Counted from the stretch's first letter, positions 24,254-33,431 are shown. The stretch is DNA of 64,000 nt from Lentzea sp. NEAU-D7 (GCF_026242055.1 NZ_JAPJDL010000025.1:1-64000), one strand, 5' to 3'. Notes: generated by a model from the letters alone, not told the origin. Translations and numbers: made by a program.

Positions 24254-26878
24254 GTGTCGGGGAATCGGGACGGGATGTTCCGCGGCCGTGAGGGAGAACG
24301 GGAGCTCCTGAACGGCGTGCTGGACGCGGGCACCGGCGTGGTGCTGATCGACGGCGCGGCGGGCACCGGCAAGACGCGGTTGCTGGCCGAGGTCGCCGCC
24401 GTCGCCGCCGGCCGCGGCTTCGAGGTCGCCACCGCGCAGGACGAGCTCGACCAGCCGTTCCTGTTGGCCCGCCTCGCCGAACGCCAGCTCGGCGGTCCCG
24501 CCGTGGTCGTGCTGGACGATCTCCACCTGGCCGAGCCCGGCACCCTGGCCGCACTGCGCGCTCTGCTACCCGCCTCCACCCACGAGAAGGTGGTGTGGCT
24601 GCTCGCTCGCCGCCGCGGCGAGGGCGCCGACCGCCTGTTCGGTGCCGCAGCCCAGCGCGGTGCCACCAGGATCGAGCTGCGGCCGCTGGCGGACGACGTG
24701 GTCGCGGACCTCGTCGCCGACCTCGCGGGCGGTGACCCGGACCACGACCTGAAAGCGCTTGCTTCCACCGCCCAGGGCAATCCCGCCGCGCTGATCACCC
24801 TTTTCGAGGCCCTGCACGAGGACGACCTGCTACTGGTCGGCGCCGGGCGCGCCTCGCTCAGGGCCGACCGGCCGCCGCACCGCACCGAGACGTGGCTGCG
24901 CGACCGCATGGGTGCGTTGGGCGGCAAGGCGAGGCACCTCCTGCAGATCGCCGCCGTGCTCGGGCCGCGCTTCGAACCCGGTGACGTCGCGGAGATGCTG
25001 GCGTCGAGCACCGCGATCCTGCTGCCCGCCCTGGACGAGGTCATCAGCGCGGGCGTCGTGACGGCCCTGGACGACAGGCTCGCGTTCCGGCACGACCTGC
25101 TCTGGCGCCTGGCCGCCGACTCCGTGCCGCCGCCCGTGCGGCGCGCGCTGCACCGCGAGGCCGGCGAGATGCTGCTGGGGCGCGGGGACTCCGCCGTCCT
25201 CGCCGCGAAGCACCTGCTGCACGGTGCCCAGCGCGGTGACGCCCGGTCGATCGACGGGCTGGTCGCGGCCGCGAAAGCCGTGCTGTGGAACGCTCCCGAG
25301 GCCGCGGCCGAACTCGCGGTGCGCGCGCTCGAACTGACCGACCAAGCGTCTGCTTCGCTGGTCCACCGCACGGTCATGGCGGTGAGAGCGCTCACCGCGG
25401 CCGGCCGGCTCACCGCCGCGCAGGCGCTCGCGGAGGAGGCCCTGTCCCGTCAGGTCACCCCGGAGGCCGCCGCCAAGCTCCGGCACTGCGTGGCCACGAC
25501 GATGCTGCTGAGGGCCCGGCACGCGGAGTCGCTGGCGATCTCCGAGGCGGTGCTGCGCGAACCCGACCTGGCGCCGGACCTCGCGCCCTGGGTGGAGATC
25601 ACCCGGCTGATGGCGTTGCTCGGCCACGACCGGCAGCGCGCGCGGGAGCTGGCCGAGGCCGTCGTGCGGAGCCGTCAGAGCGGGCCGGACGACGTGCTGG
25701 CGACGGCCTTGGCCGTGCTGGCGGCGATCGCGCGCGACACCGGCCGCCCCGGTGCCGCGCTGGAACTGGCCCGCGAGGCCGCGTGGTCGAGCACCTCGCA
25801 CGACCTCGGCGCCTACCCGCAGCTGCTGCTCGCGACCCTGCTCGCGGGGCTGCGGGAGCTCGCCGACGCCGACACCGTGGTGCGGCGGGTCCGCGTCGGG
25901 CCGTCCGCGGTGGTCACCAGGGAGGTCATGACCGCGGCCGTGCAGGCGCGGATCCTGTTGCAGGCGGGACGGATCGAGGAGGCCGCCGCCGAGGCGCGCG
26001 CCGCGCTGGCGGTGGCGGAGGAGACCGGGCACGAGACGGTGGTCGCGCCGGCGCTGGCGGTGCTGGCGATGGTCGCGATCCACACCGGCGACCTGCCCGC
26101 GGCCGTCGAGCACGTCGAGCGCTGCCGCGACCAGGTCCCGGCCGACGGCGTCCTTTTTTCGCACGCCTACTACCAGTGGACCGACGTGCTCGTCACCTAC
26201 GTCGGCTCGGGGCTCGAGAAGGCGCTCGCACTGCTCGCCGAGGAGTACCCGGACCTGGTGTCGTCGGGGCTCCTCGCGGAGGAACCCCGTGCCGCCGGGT
26301 GGTTCCTGCGCCGGGCGTTGGAGGCGGGGGACGAGCGGCTGGCGCGGGCCGTCGTGGACCACGCGGAACGGCTCGCCCAGGAACATCCGGAGTTCCCGGC
26401 GATCAGGGCGGCCGCGGTGCACGCCCGCGGCCTGCTCGACGGCGACGCGAAGTCGCTGGAGCTCGCCGCGCGCGACCACCGGGACCTGTGGGCGCGGGCG
26501 AACGCGGCCGAGGACCTCGGCGTGCTGCTCGCGGACTCGCCGGACCGGGCGGAGTCGGTGAAGGCGCTGGAGAGCGCGCTGGAGCTCTACCGGGAGATCG
26601 GCGCGTCACGGGACGGCGCGCGGGTCCTCGGCCGGTTGCGCAAGCTCGGCCGGCGTCGCAGGGCCGCTCCGGCGCGCCCGGAGTCCGGGTGGTCGAGCCT
26701 GGACGACACCGAACGGGCCATCGCCAACCTGGTCGCGAAGGGTCAGACGAACCGGCAGATCTCCACGCAGCTGTTCATGTCGCCGCACACGGTGAACTTC
26801 CACCTGCGCAAGATCTTCCGCAAGCTCGGGATCAGCTCTCGCGTCGAGCTGGTGATGAGGTCGAGGGACGACCAGTAG
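24254..26878 (+). CDS. LAL-type LuxR-family ATPase transcriptional regulator
   Basis: An 874-residue protein. Walker A is DGAAGTGKTR (about 32-41), Walker B is VVVLDDLHLAE (about 78-88), the middle is helical and TPR-like, and the C-terminus is a LuxR HTH (about 810-870, with LVAKGQTNRQISTQLFMSPH and VNFHLRKIFRKLGISSR). The GTG at 24254 follows a GGAAGAA ribosome binding site at good spacing; ATG 24275 is an alternative, and an upstream ATG at 24191 lacks support. It diverges from the similar-sized LAL gene at 21418-23973, and the two may cross-regulate. Its 3' end overlaps a convergent gene by 47 bases. Confidence 0.9.
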   Translation: MSGNRDGMFRGREGERELLNGVLDAGTGVVLIDGAAGTGKTRLLAEVAAVAAGRGFEVATAQDELDQPFLLARLAERQLGGPAVVVLDDLHLAEPGTLAALRALLPASTHEKVVWLLARRRGEGADRLFGAAAQRGATRIELRPLADDVVADLVADLAGGDPDHDLKALASTAQGNPAALITLFEALHEDDLLLVGAGRASLRADRPPHRTETWLRDRMGALGGKARHLLQIAAVLGPRFEPGDVAEMLASSTAILLPALDEVISAGVVTALDDRLAFRHDLLWRLAADSVPPPVRRALHREAGEMLLGRGDSAVLAAKHLLHGAQRGDARSIDGLVAAAKAVLWNAPEAAAELAVRALELTDQASASLVHRTVMAVRALTAAGRLTAAQALAEEALSRQVTPEAAAKLRHCVATTMLLRARHAESLAISEAVLREPDLAPDLAPWVEITRLMALLGHDRQRARELAEAVVRSRQSGPDDVLATALAVLAAIARDTGRPGAALELAREAAWSSTSHDLGAYPQLLLATLLAGLRELADADTVVRRVRVGPSAVVTREVMTAAVQARILLQAGRIEEAAAEARAALAVAEETGHETVVAPALAVLAMVAIHTGDLPAAVEHVERCRDQVPADGVLFSHAYYQWTDVLVTYVGSGLEKALALLAEEYPDLVSSGLLAEEPRAAGWFLRRALEAGDERLARAVVDHAERLAQEHPEFPAIRAAAVHARGLLDGDAKSLELAARDHRDLWARANAAEDLGVLLADSPDRAESVKALESALELYREIGASRDGARVLGRLRKLGRRRRAAPARPESGWSSLDDTERAIANLVAKGQTNRQISTQLFMSPHTVNFHLRKIFRKLGISSRVELVMRSRDDQ

Positions 26879-27233
26879 GCGCCGGCACGGCCCGCTTGGC
26901 CTGACGCCGCAGCTGCAGGATCCGGGCGGCGCCGACGACGGCGACCAGCAGCGCGCCGCCGATCGCGCCGAACAGCAGCGCCACGCCCAGGGGCAGGCTG
27001 AACTGGCCCCACAGGAAGTGGATGGTGGCGTTGCCGCCGTTCTGCAGGATGAAGATCAGCAGGAAGATCAGCACGACGATCGCCACCAGTACGGCGATCC
27101 AGGTGCCGCTGATCCGGGTGGGCCGCAGCTTCTTCGGTGCGGCCACCTGCGCGGGCGGTGCGGCGGTCGGGGGAGCGGCCGGGATGGGTTCCGTGACCGG
27201 TGTCTTCGGGGTCTCGTCGCTGGAGGTCGCCAC
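26832..27233 (-). CDS. LapA-domain (DUF1049) membrane protein
   Basis: A 133-residue protein. A Pro/Ala-rich cytoplasmic N-terminus (about 1-42) is followed by a first transmembrane helix (about 44-64), the LapA-like segment FILQNGGNATIHFLWGQFSLPLG, and a second helix (about 80-103) before a basic tail. The family has unclear function, linked to lipopolysaccharide assembly in proteobacteria, which cannot be its role here. It stands alone and overlaps the convergent LAL gene. Confidence 0.85.
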   Translation of the reverse strand: MATSSDETPKTPVTEPIPAAPPTAAPPAQVAAPKKLRPTRISGTWIAVLVAIVVLIFLLIFILQNGGNATIHFLWGQFSLPLGVALLFGAIGGALLVAVVGAARILQLRRQAKRAVPAPTGRPSTSSPARRES

Positions 27234-27282
27234 GAGGAGAATTATCGGCGACCAGGCGTGATCCCGCGCGCTGGCGAACGGG

Positions 27283-27810
27283 TCACAACTTGCGCAACCC
27301 GGACAGCACGCGTTCGAGCAGCGCGATGTTCGGCTGGGCGCTCGGCTCGTGCACGGCGACCAGGTTCAGCGTGATCAGGTCGCTCAGCAGCACCCGCGTG
27401 ACGCCGAGCGGGATCTTCATGAGCGCCGAGATCTCGGCGACCGACCGCGGCTGCAGGCACAGCCGCATCATCGCCGCCTGGTCGTTGGTCGCGCGGTAGA
27501 GCCGGTCCTCGTCGGTGGAGAGCAGCGTTTCCAGGCGCAGGTCGTGGCGAGCCGTCGTGCGGCCGCCGGTGCGGGCGTAGGGACGGATGAGCGAGCTGTC
27601 CCTCGCGGGGCTGTCGTTCTGCTCTTCTGGCACAGGCCACTCCGGTGGCGGTTCCGGTGGGCGTTGGCGCAACGGTTGCTGACGGGGCAGTTGTTGCGTC
27701 TCCGCGCCGGTGAAGTCTTCACTTCCGTCGGCGCGCAGCCGTCTACGGGTCGCCGGGGAGCCGAAACGGGCCCCCGTGTAACCGATTTCCGTCGCTTCCT
27801 CGTCGTGCAC
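27283..27810 (-). CDS. DUF742 protein (conservon CvnC-like)
   Basis: A 175-residue protein from a GTG start. The C-terminal 110 residues match DUF742: SLIRPYARTGGRT, then ATNDQAAMMRLCLQPRSVAE and MKIPLGVTRVLLSDLI, a winged-helix-like fold. The N-terminal 65 residues are Pro/Gln/Arg-rich and disordered. In actinomycetes DUF742 proteins normally lie in conservons with a sensor kinase, a roadblock protein and a small GTPase; none of those partners is adjacent, so this is an orphan copy. Confidence 0.88.
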   Translation of the reverse strand: MHDEEATEIGYTGARFGSPATRRRLRADGSEDFTGAETQQLPRQQPLRQRPPEPPPEWPVPEEQNDSPARDSSLIRPYARTGGRTTARHDLRLETLLSTDEDRLYRATNDQAAMMRLCLQPRSVAEISALMKIPLGVTRVLLSDLITLNLVAVHEPSAQPNIALLERVLSGLRKL

Positions 27811-27849
27811 GTGCTCAAGCTATAACGAAGTCGCCCAAATGTATGTGGA

Positions 27850-28773
27850 TCACGTTGTCTTTTTGTCGGTCAGATCGAATCTGACTTGGATTGCAGTGCC
27901 CGACGACGTCGTTTGGGTGCGCACGAGATCCGCCAAACGGTTGACGAGCAACAGACCGCGACCGCCCGGTTCGTTTGCGTGAACAGGCGTCCGGCCAGCG
28001 AGAACATCCGTGATGTGGCCGTTGTCGTTGACTTGGCAAACAATACTTCTGCTTTCCGCCCAGACGCGGACGGTGCTCTCGCCGCCGCCGTGCCGCACGC
28101 TGTTCGTGGCGAGCTCGGTCACCGCGAGCGTGAAGTCGTCGACCCGATCATGAGCCAGACCCAGCTTGACGGCCTGCTCCCGCGCGAACGCCCGCACCGC
28201 CGCCATCGCGCCGGCGCCGACGGACGTGCTCGCCGCGTCGGACGGGATGGTCAACGGCAGTGAGTGGGCGGCGACGACCACCCGCGCGGGGTGGAAGTGG
28301 TCGCTCGGGCGGTGGCCGCTCGCGTCGATCACGACGGGGTGGGTCTTCTCGGCGTCGGCCAGGATGTCGTGGGTGAGGGTGGTGGTGCTGTAGGGGCACA
28401 GGATGCTCAGGTCGCGTCCGCTGAACGCGTAGTTGACCAGGGCCTCGTGCAGCGTGCACGCCGGGTACTCGACGTCGGTGCGCAGGTCCCACACCGGCTC
28501 GCTGATGATGCGGACGGCCCCGCGGTGCCGGTCGGCGAACGCGCGGAGCTCCGGGATGATCCGGCCTGGGTTGCGGCCGGTGTCCGTCATGTCGAGGAAC
28601 GTCACGAGGTGGGCGAAACCGCTGAGCGCTTCCTGGAGGAGCTGGAGGTTCCTGCCCGGTACCGCCACCGCGACGGGTTCGGCGCTCGCGAGGCCCTCGA
28701 CCACGAACGGGACTGTCCCGTCGATGTAGGACTCCTCGTCGGAGTAGAACAGCGCCGGATGTGCGAACGTCAT
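27850..28773 (-). CDS. MEDS-domain anti-sigma-factor-like ATPase
   Basis: A 307-residue protein. The N-terminal half (about 5-165) matches the MEDS sensory domain (HPALFYSDEESYIDGTVPFV, then HEALVNYAFSGRDLSILCPY). The C-terminal half (about 185-300) is an RsbW/SpoIIAB-type GHKL ATPase, with the N-box in FTLAVTELATNSVRHGG and the G-box in GGRGLLLVNRLADLV. It likely controls a sigma factor or partner by binding or phosphorylation. The ribosome binding site AGGTGG precedes the ATG. It lies 39 bases upstream of the DUF742 gene, and the two may be co-transcribed. Confidence 0.87.
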   Translation of the reverse strand: MTFAHPALFYSDEESYIDGTVPFVVEGLASAEPVAVAVPGRNLQLLQEALSGFAHLVTFLDMTDTGRNPGRIIPELRAFADRHRGAVRIISEPVWDLRTDVEYPACTLHEALVNYAFSGRDLSILCPYSTTTLTHDILADAEKTHPVVIDASGHRPSDHFHPARVVVAAHSLPLTIPSDAASTSVGAGAMAAVRAFAREQAVKLGLAHDRVDDFTLAVTELATNSVRHGGGESTVRVWAESRSIVCQVNDNGHITDVLAGRTPVHANEPGGRGLLLVNRLADLVRTQTTSSGTAIQVRFDLTDKKTT

Positions 28774-28834
28774 GTGCCACCTCTCGTCAACATCCCAGGA
28801 TGCGCACCCGGCACGTTGCTCAAACCATCATTTC

Positions 28835-28865
28835 TTGACCCTCACACCGTGTCAGCCCTTACACA
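28835..28865 (+). promoter_or_regulatory. MerR-type promoter with 19-bp spacer
   Basis: TTGACC (28835-28840) and TACACA (28860-28865) are separated by 19 bases, the long spacing typical of promoters activated by MerR-family proteins. The spacer region holds a TGAC...GTCA dyad (28836-28854). This suggests autoregulation of the MerR gene, whose ATG lies 9 bases further down with an AGGAG ribosome binding site. Confidence 0.5.
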
Positions 28866-28874
28866 GGAGCAGTC

Positions 28875-29696
28875 ATGTTCACCATCGGAGACTTCGCCCA
28901 TCTGGGGAGGGTGTCGGTGCGGATGCTGCGCCATTACGACGCGGTCGGGCTGCTCCCGCCCGCACGCGTCGACCCGGCCAGCGGCTACCGCTTCTACACC
29001 GCCGCCCAGCTGCAACGGCTGAACCGCCTGGTCGCGTTGAAGGACCTCGGTCTGACGCTCGACCAGGTGCGTGTGGTGCTCGACGAAAAGCTTTCCGTCG
29101 AGCAGTTGCACGGCATGCTTTCGTTGCGACGGGCCGAGCTGCGGCAGCAGATCCTCGCGGACGAGTCGCGGCTGCGCCGGGTCGAGGCACGTCTCCGCGC
29201 CATGGAAAGAGAAGGCGCCATGCCCACCGACGAGATCGTCGTGAAGCCCGTCCCCGCCGTCCGGGTCGCCCGCCTGACCGCCACCGCCGCGTCCTACGAG
29301 CCCGAGGACATCGGCCCGGTCATCCAGCCGCTGTACCCGCAGCTCTTCGAACGCCTGGGCCGCGCGGGGGTCACGCCGTCCGGCCACGGGATCGCGACCT
29401 ACGAGTCCGCCGACGGAGACCAGGTGGTCGTGCGGGCCGGCGTGACCGTGGCCGTGGAACCGTCCGCCGCCTACGACTTCGAGGTCGTCGACCTGCCGGC
29501 GCTGGCCGAGGCGGCGACCATCGTGCACCGCGGCGCGATGGACGACGTCGACACCTCGTACCAGGCTGTGGCGGCGTGGATCGAGGCGCACGGGTACAAG
29601 CAGAACGGGTTCGCCCGCGAGGTGTACCTGAACTACGGCGAGGGTGACCCGGCGGACTGGATGACCGAGCTGCAGCTGGAGATCACCAGGCCGTAG
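28875..29696 (+). CDS. MerR-family regulator with GyrI-like effector domain
   Basis: A 273-residue protein. The MerR HTH and wing occupy about 1-70 (FTIGDFAHLGRVSVRMLRHY, then LLPPARVDPASGYRFYT), a coiled-coil helix about 75-115, and a GyrI/SOUL-like ligand-binding domain about 118-273. This resembles BmrR/TipA-type multidrug-sensing activators. No target gene lies next to it, as the 3' end overlaps the convergent RelA/SpoT gene by 14 bases. Confidence 0.9.
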   Translation: MFTIGDFAHLGRVSVRMLRHYDAVGLLPPARVDPASGYRFYTAAQLQRLNRLVALKDLGLTLDQVRVVLDEKLSVEQLHGMLSLRRAELRQQILADESRLRRVEARLRAMEREGAMPTDEIVVKPVPAVRVARLTATAASYEPEDIGPVIQPLYPQLFERLGRAGVTPSGHGIATYESADGDQVVVRAGVTVAVEPSAAYDFEVVDLPALAEAATIVHRGAMDDVDTSYQAVAAWIEAHGYKQNGFAREVYLNYGEGDPADWMTELQLEITRP

Positions 29697-30330
29697 CGGG
29701 CGGCTCGTCCTGGTGGATGCGGCGGTGGAGGGACTCCATGCGCTCGTCCAGCTGGGCCGCGATCATCGCTGTCGACATCAGCTCGCCCACGAAGTCCGCG
29801 GGCGGGCTGTCGTCGTACTTGTAGAACAGCTTGTGCTCCAGCGTGGCCCAGAAGTCCATCGCGATCGTCCGCAGCTGCACCTCGACCTTCACGTGCTCGA
29901 CGCGGTCCGACAGGAACACCGGGATGCGCACGATGAGGTGCAGGCTGCGGTAGCCGTTCGGCTTCGGTGAGGCGATGTAGTCCTTGGTGAGCAGGATCTC
30001 CACGTCGTGCTGGCGCGCGAGCATCGCCTTGACCCGGTAGACGTCCGAGACGAACGGGCAGATCACCCGCACGCCCGCGATGTCGTCGAGCCAGTCGCCG
30101 ATGGAGTCGAGGTCGAGCGGAAAACCCTTGCGCCGCAGCTTCTCCAGGATGCCTTCCGGTTTTTTCACCCGATTGGTGATGTGCTCGATCGGGTCGTGCT
30201 GGTGGACCGAGTCGAACTCCTCGCTCAGGATCCGGAGCTTCGTCATGAGCTCCTCGATCGCGAACTTGTAGACGAGCAGCCGCCGTTCGAGGTCGCGCAG
30301 CAGGCCCAGGTCGTCGGCGAGGTCGGTCAC
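29683..30330 (-). CDS. RelA/SpoT-domain GTP pyrophosphokinase family protein (small alarmone synthetase)
   Basis: A 215-residue stand-alone synthetase domain with no hydrolase or TGS domain. Conserved segments are IGDWLDDIAGVRVICPF (about 80-96), SPKPNGYRSLHL (about 124-135) and EVQLRTIAMDFWATLEHKL (about 152-170), which form the (p)ppGpp synthetase site; the C-terminus matches the YjbM/YwaC type. It would pyrophosphorylate GDP or GTP using ATP. TACTCT sits 6 bases before the GTG at 30330, suggesting a leaderless transcript; GTG 30333 is an alternative start. Confidence 0.88.
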   Translation of the reverse strand: MTDLADDLGLLRDLERRLLVYKFAIEELMTKLRILSEEFDSVHQHDPIEHITNRVKKPEGILEKLRRKGFPLDLDSIGDWLDDIAGVRVICPFVSDVYRVKAMLARQHDVEILLTKDYIASPKPNGYRSLHLIVRIPVFLSDRVEHVKVEVQLRTIAMDFWATLEHKLFYKYDDSPPADFVGELMSTAMIAAQLDERMESLHRRIHQDEPPATAW

Positions 30331-30355
30331 CACACCAGAGTACTGATCACGCTCG

Positions 30356-31327
30356 TCAGAACTGCGCGACGGCCTCGGGGGCGTAGCCGTAGAAGCCGGG
30401 AAGACCACCTGTGTGGAGGAACACGACCGGCACGTCGCTGCGCGGCGCGATCTCGCGGAACTTCACCGCGGCCTTGCCGGTGTAGACGGGGTCGAGGACC
30501 ACGCCCTCGGTCTCCGCGAACAGCTTCAGCGCGTTCCACATCTCCGGCGTGGGCACGCCGTAGCCCGGTCCGATCGTGTCGTCGGTGACGGTGACGTGGC
30601 CGAGCCGCGGGGCCGGTTCGCCGAGGAGGGCGGCGGCGTCGGTGGCGAGGGCGCGGAGCTCCTGCTCGGCGTCCGCGGCGGTGTGCGAGACGCTCGCGGC
30701 GTGGACGGTGCCGCGCCAGCCCAGCAGCTCGGTGCCGAGCGCCACTCCCGCCGCCGTGGCGCCGCTGCCGTCCGGCACGACGATGGTGGCGTTGTCGATG
30801 CCGCGCTCGTTCAGCTGCCCGACGAGCTCGGCGGCCGCCGCGACGTACCCCAGCGTCCCGAGCCCGTTCGAGCCGCCCACGGGCAGCGTGACGGCCTTGT
30901 CGTGGTTGATCTTCTCGTACGTCCGGACCGTCTCGTCGGCGTCCGCGCAGACGTGCACGTTCGCCCCGAACATGTGGTCCAGCACGATGTTGCCGGACCG
31001 CTCGTACGCGGCGCCCGCCATCGGCACCTTGGCCGTCAGCACGAGCTCGCAGCGCAGCCCGAGCTTCGCGCACGCCGCCGCGGTCTGGCGGCCGTGGTTG
31101 GTCTGCAGCGCGCCGAACGTGATGATCGTGTCCGCGCCCTGCTCGATCGCCTGGCCGAGCAGGAACTCGAGCTTGCGCAGCTTGTTGCCGCCCGCGCCGA
31201 GTCCGTTGACGTCGTCGCGCTTGATCAGGACGGGCGGGGCGCCGAGCGTGTCCGCGAGCCTGGGGGCGTCCTCCAGCGGGGTCGGCCAGGTGCCCAGGGA
31301 GACTCGGGGGAACGCGCTCAGATCCAT
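30356..31327 (-). CDS. D-cysteine desulfhydrase / ACC deaminase family PLP enzyme
   Basis: A 323-residue tryptophan-synthase-beta-type PLP enzyme. The N-terminal region PTPLEDAPRLAD and the PLP Lys in GAGGNKLRKLEF (about 46-57) define the family, with FGALQTNHGRQTAA and VVPDGSGATAAGVALG as phosphate-binding parts. Family members act on D-cysteine (pyruvate, H2S, ammonia) or 1-aminocyclopropane-1-carboxylate; the two cannot be told apart safely here. A long inverted repeat lies just upstream of the ATG. The alarmone synthetase gene follows 25 bases downstream on the same strand. Confidence 0.88.
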   Translation of the reverse strand: MDLSAFPRVSLGTWPTPLEDAPRLADTLGAPPVLIKRDDVNGLGAGGNKLRKLEFLLGQAIEQGADTIITFGALQTNHGRQTAAACAKLGLRCELVLTAKVPMAGAAYERSGNIVLDHMFGANVHVCADADETVRTYEKINHDKAVTLPVGGSNGLGTLGYVAAAAELVGQLNERGIDNATIVVPDGSGATAAGVALGTELLGWRGTVHAASVSHTAADAEQELRALATDAAALLGEPAPRLGHVTVTDDTIGPGYGVPTPEMWNALKLFAETEGVVLDPVYTGKAAVKFREIAPRSDVPVVFLHTGGLPGFYGYAPEAVAQF

Positions 31328-31338
31328 GGGGCGAGTTT

Positions 31339-31452
31339 AGGGTCTGCGTCGAAGTCCGGTCCGCGACAGCCGGGCCCGAGGCGGCCCCTGCCGCACCACC
31401 AGAAACCACCTCAAGCGCGACTCTCGTCGAACCCGACTTCGACACAGACCCT
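31339..31452 (-). repeat. 18-nt inverted repeat bracketing the btuF-like/deaminase junction
   Basis: Arms at 31339-31356 and 31435-31452 match at 17 of 18 positions when inverted (AGGGTCTG, C or T, GTCGAAGTC). The far arm lies inside the last codons of the cobalamin-binding gene; the near arm ends 11 bases before the deaminase ATG. In a read-through transcript they would form a long stem with a 78-base loop, which also holds a smaller GC hairpin. It may act as a terminator or control deaminase translation. Confidence 0.55.
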
Positions 31453-32292
31453 GAGTGCCTCGCGTTCGGAGGGTTCTTCGCCGACACCGTGCAGGACGTG
31501 GGCGAGGATCTCGACACCGCGGACCACGCGGGGACCCGGCCGGTTGAAGTAGGCCGGTCCGTCCAGCACCCAGGTCTCGGGCAGCGGCTGATCGGGGAGT
31601 TCCCGCAGCGTCCGCTCGGGCGGGAAGCCGCAGGGCATGAGCAGGACCACGTCCGGCTCCGCGTCGTGGACCGCCTGCCAGGTGATCGGCCCGGTGTGCT
31701 CGCCCTTCCCGGCGAGGAGCGGGACACCGCCGGCGGCCGCGATCTGCTCCGGGACCCAGTGCCCGGCGGGCCAGCACGGGTCGAGCCACTCGATCGCGGC
31801 CACGCGCGGCCGGGCGAGGCCCCTGGTCCGCCGCTCGACGTCGCCGACGCGCTGCCGCAGCGCGGCGATCCTGTCCGCGCTGTCGACGCCGAGCACGTCG
31901 CCCACGGTCTTCAGGCAGCCGAGCACCTCGTCCAGCGTGGAAGGCTCGAGGCTCAGCACCGTCGGGCCGGCGTCCATCACCCGGACGGTGCCGGTGACCC
32001 TGCGGTAGGAGATCGCGCAGACGTCGCAGAGGTCCTGCGTGAGGATCACGTCCGGCTGGAGGTCGTGCAGCAGGTCCGCGTCCAACCCGTAGAGCGACGA
32101 CCCGCGGTGGACGGTGGAGTTGATCTCCCTGCTGCTCAGGGCGTCCTGGTCGACGCCGGTGCTCGTGACGACGGGGACGCCGGCCACCTCGGCCGGCCAG
32201 TCGCACTCGTGGGTGCGTCCCACCAGGTGTCCGGCCAAGCCCAGCTCGGCGACGATGTCGGTGGCCGCCGGCAGCAGCGAGACGATCCGCAT
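31411..32292 (-). CDS. cobalamin-binding protein (BtuF-like periplasmic-binding fold)
   Basis: A 293-residue class III solute-binding fold protein. It starts [18 protein letters not shown] and has the typical [16 protein letters not shown] segment (about 80-95) and [14 protein letters not shown] near 218-231. It lacks any signal peptide, so unlike true BtuF it appears cytoplasmic, as do many actinobacterial members. It may bind corrinoids inside the cell, or be a repurposed fold. It starts on the stop codon of the NUDIX gene (one-base overlap), so the two are coupled. No BtuC/D genes are nearby. Confidence 0.8.
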   Translation of the reverse strand: MRIVSLLPAATDIVAELGLAGHLVGRTHECDWPAEVAGVPVVTSTGVDQDALSSREINSTVHRGSSLYGLDADLLHDLQPDVILTQDLCDVCAISYRRVTGTVRVMDAGPTVLSLEPSTLDEVLGCLKTVGDVLGVDSADRIAALRQRVGDVERRTRGLARPRVAAIEWLDPCWPAGHWVPEQIAAAGGVPLLAGKGEHTGPITWQAVHDAEPDVVLLMPCGFPPERTLRELPDQPLPETWVLDGPAYFNRPGPRVVRGVEILAHVLHGVGEEPSEREALRVCVEVGFDESRA

Positions 32293-32822
32293 CAGACCTC
32301 CCTGCCGAACTCGGCGTACCGCGTGGAACCGCTCTCAAGGGCTTCCAGAGCGAGCGTGAGGCGGCGGTGCAGTGACGGGTAGATGCGCGGCCTCGCCTCG
32401 TCCAGCGTCAGGTACAGCACGCCTTCCAGCTCGGGATCGCACGCCGCGGCACCGTCCACGACGCCACCGTCGAACACGAACTGGTGGCAGTCGCGCCAGA
32501 CCCCGTTGCGCGGCGTCCAGTCGACCACCAGCAGCGGCCCCAGGGCCAGGGACAGGCCGAGCTCCTCCTGGACCTCCCGCAGCGCCGCGGCCTTCGGGGA
32601 CTCGTCGTCCTCGGTCATGCCGCCGGGGATGTCCAGCACCGCCTTGTACGCCGGCACGACGAACAGCACGCGCCCGGCGGAGTCGCGGATCAGCGCGCCT
32701 CCCGCGCACGTCTTGGTGGGCCGGCGGGACGCCACCCCCGGCACGTGCTCGAGTTCGGGCGGACCCTCGTCGAGAACATCGGCGGCGAATGAGGCGGGGT
32801 CCCCCGCGTGCAGTGCGGACAT
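32292..32822 (-). CDS. NUDIX hydrolase
   Basis: A 176-residue NUDIX protein. The full Nudix box is present at about 77-99: [19 protein letters not shown] followed by EELGL (GX5EX7REUXEEXGU). It would hydrolyse a nucleoside diphosphate linked to another moiety; the substrate is unknown. GATCAT lies 6 bases before the ATG, a leaderless pattern. It is coupled to the cobalamin-binding gene downstream. Confidence 0.9.
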   Translation of the reverse strand: MSALHAGDPASFAADVLDEGPPELEHVPGVASRRPTKTCAGGALIRDSAGRVLFVVPAYKAVLDIPGGMTEDDESPKAAALREVQEELGLSLALGPLLVVDWTPRNGVWRDCHQFVFDGGVVDGAAACDPELEGVLYLTLDEARPRIYPSLHRRLTLALEALESGSTRYAEFGREV

Positions 32823-32999
32823 CAGCCGATGATCACACCACGGAGTGAATGGCGCACGTCCCGCACGCCGTCTACGCGCTGGTGAGCGGACCTGCGGAAG
32901 ATGACGGTCTGCAACCAAACGATCGGGGAGTACGCTTAGGCCTGTAACTCCGTGCGATCAATCGCCGATGTCCAGGCAACATCGGTGGAGGTGACGCCA

Positions 33000-33350
33000 A
33001 TGGGGGCAACCGGTGCCGCCAAGCGCAGACGTGACGGTGGAGAGGCCCCGTGGTCGGTGGTCGGTCTGACCGTCGTGTTCGTCGTGGTGGCCCAGGTCCA
33101 GTTCGCCATCGCGATCGCGGAATCGGTCTGGTGGCCGGCCGTGGTCGGGGTGCTGCTGCTGGCAGTGGCGGTCGCGTTCGTGAAGACGGCGCGCAGGCTG
33201 CGTTGGGAAGACAGCGACTCGTACGAGGCACCGTCCGAGGTGGCCCAGCCACTTCCGGCAGCGCACCACGAGAGCCACGTCGACGCCGACGGAAGCCTGG
33301 CACGCGCGGTCGGCGAAGTCGTCCACGCGTCACGGCGCTGGCGGGCCTGA
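33000..33350 (+). CDS. hypothetical two-helix membrane protein
   Basis: A 116-residue protein of no recognised family. A basic N-terminus (KRRRDGGE) is followed by two hydrophobic segments (about 20-40 and 43-61), then a 55-residue soluble tail. ATG 33000 is preferred because GGTGGAGGTG lies at ideal distance before it; an in-frame GTG at 32952 is an alternative. It is divergent from the NUDIX gene. Confidence 0.7.
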   Translation: MGATGAAKRRRDGGEAPWSVVGLTVVFVVVAQVQFAIAIAESVWWPAVVGVLLLAVAVAFVKTARRLRWEDSDSYEAPSEVAQPLPAAHHESHVDADGSLARAVGEVVHASRRWRA

Positions 33351-33431
33351 GGGCCTCATGAGCGGAGGCCGGGCCACGGGGTGGTCCGGTCATCTCGTCG
33401 TGGCCGGGGCCCGCACCCGCAGAATGGGGCC

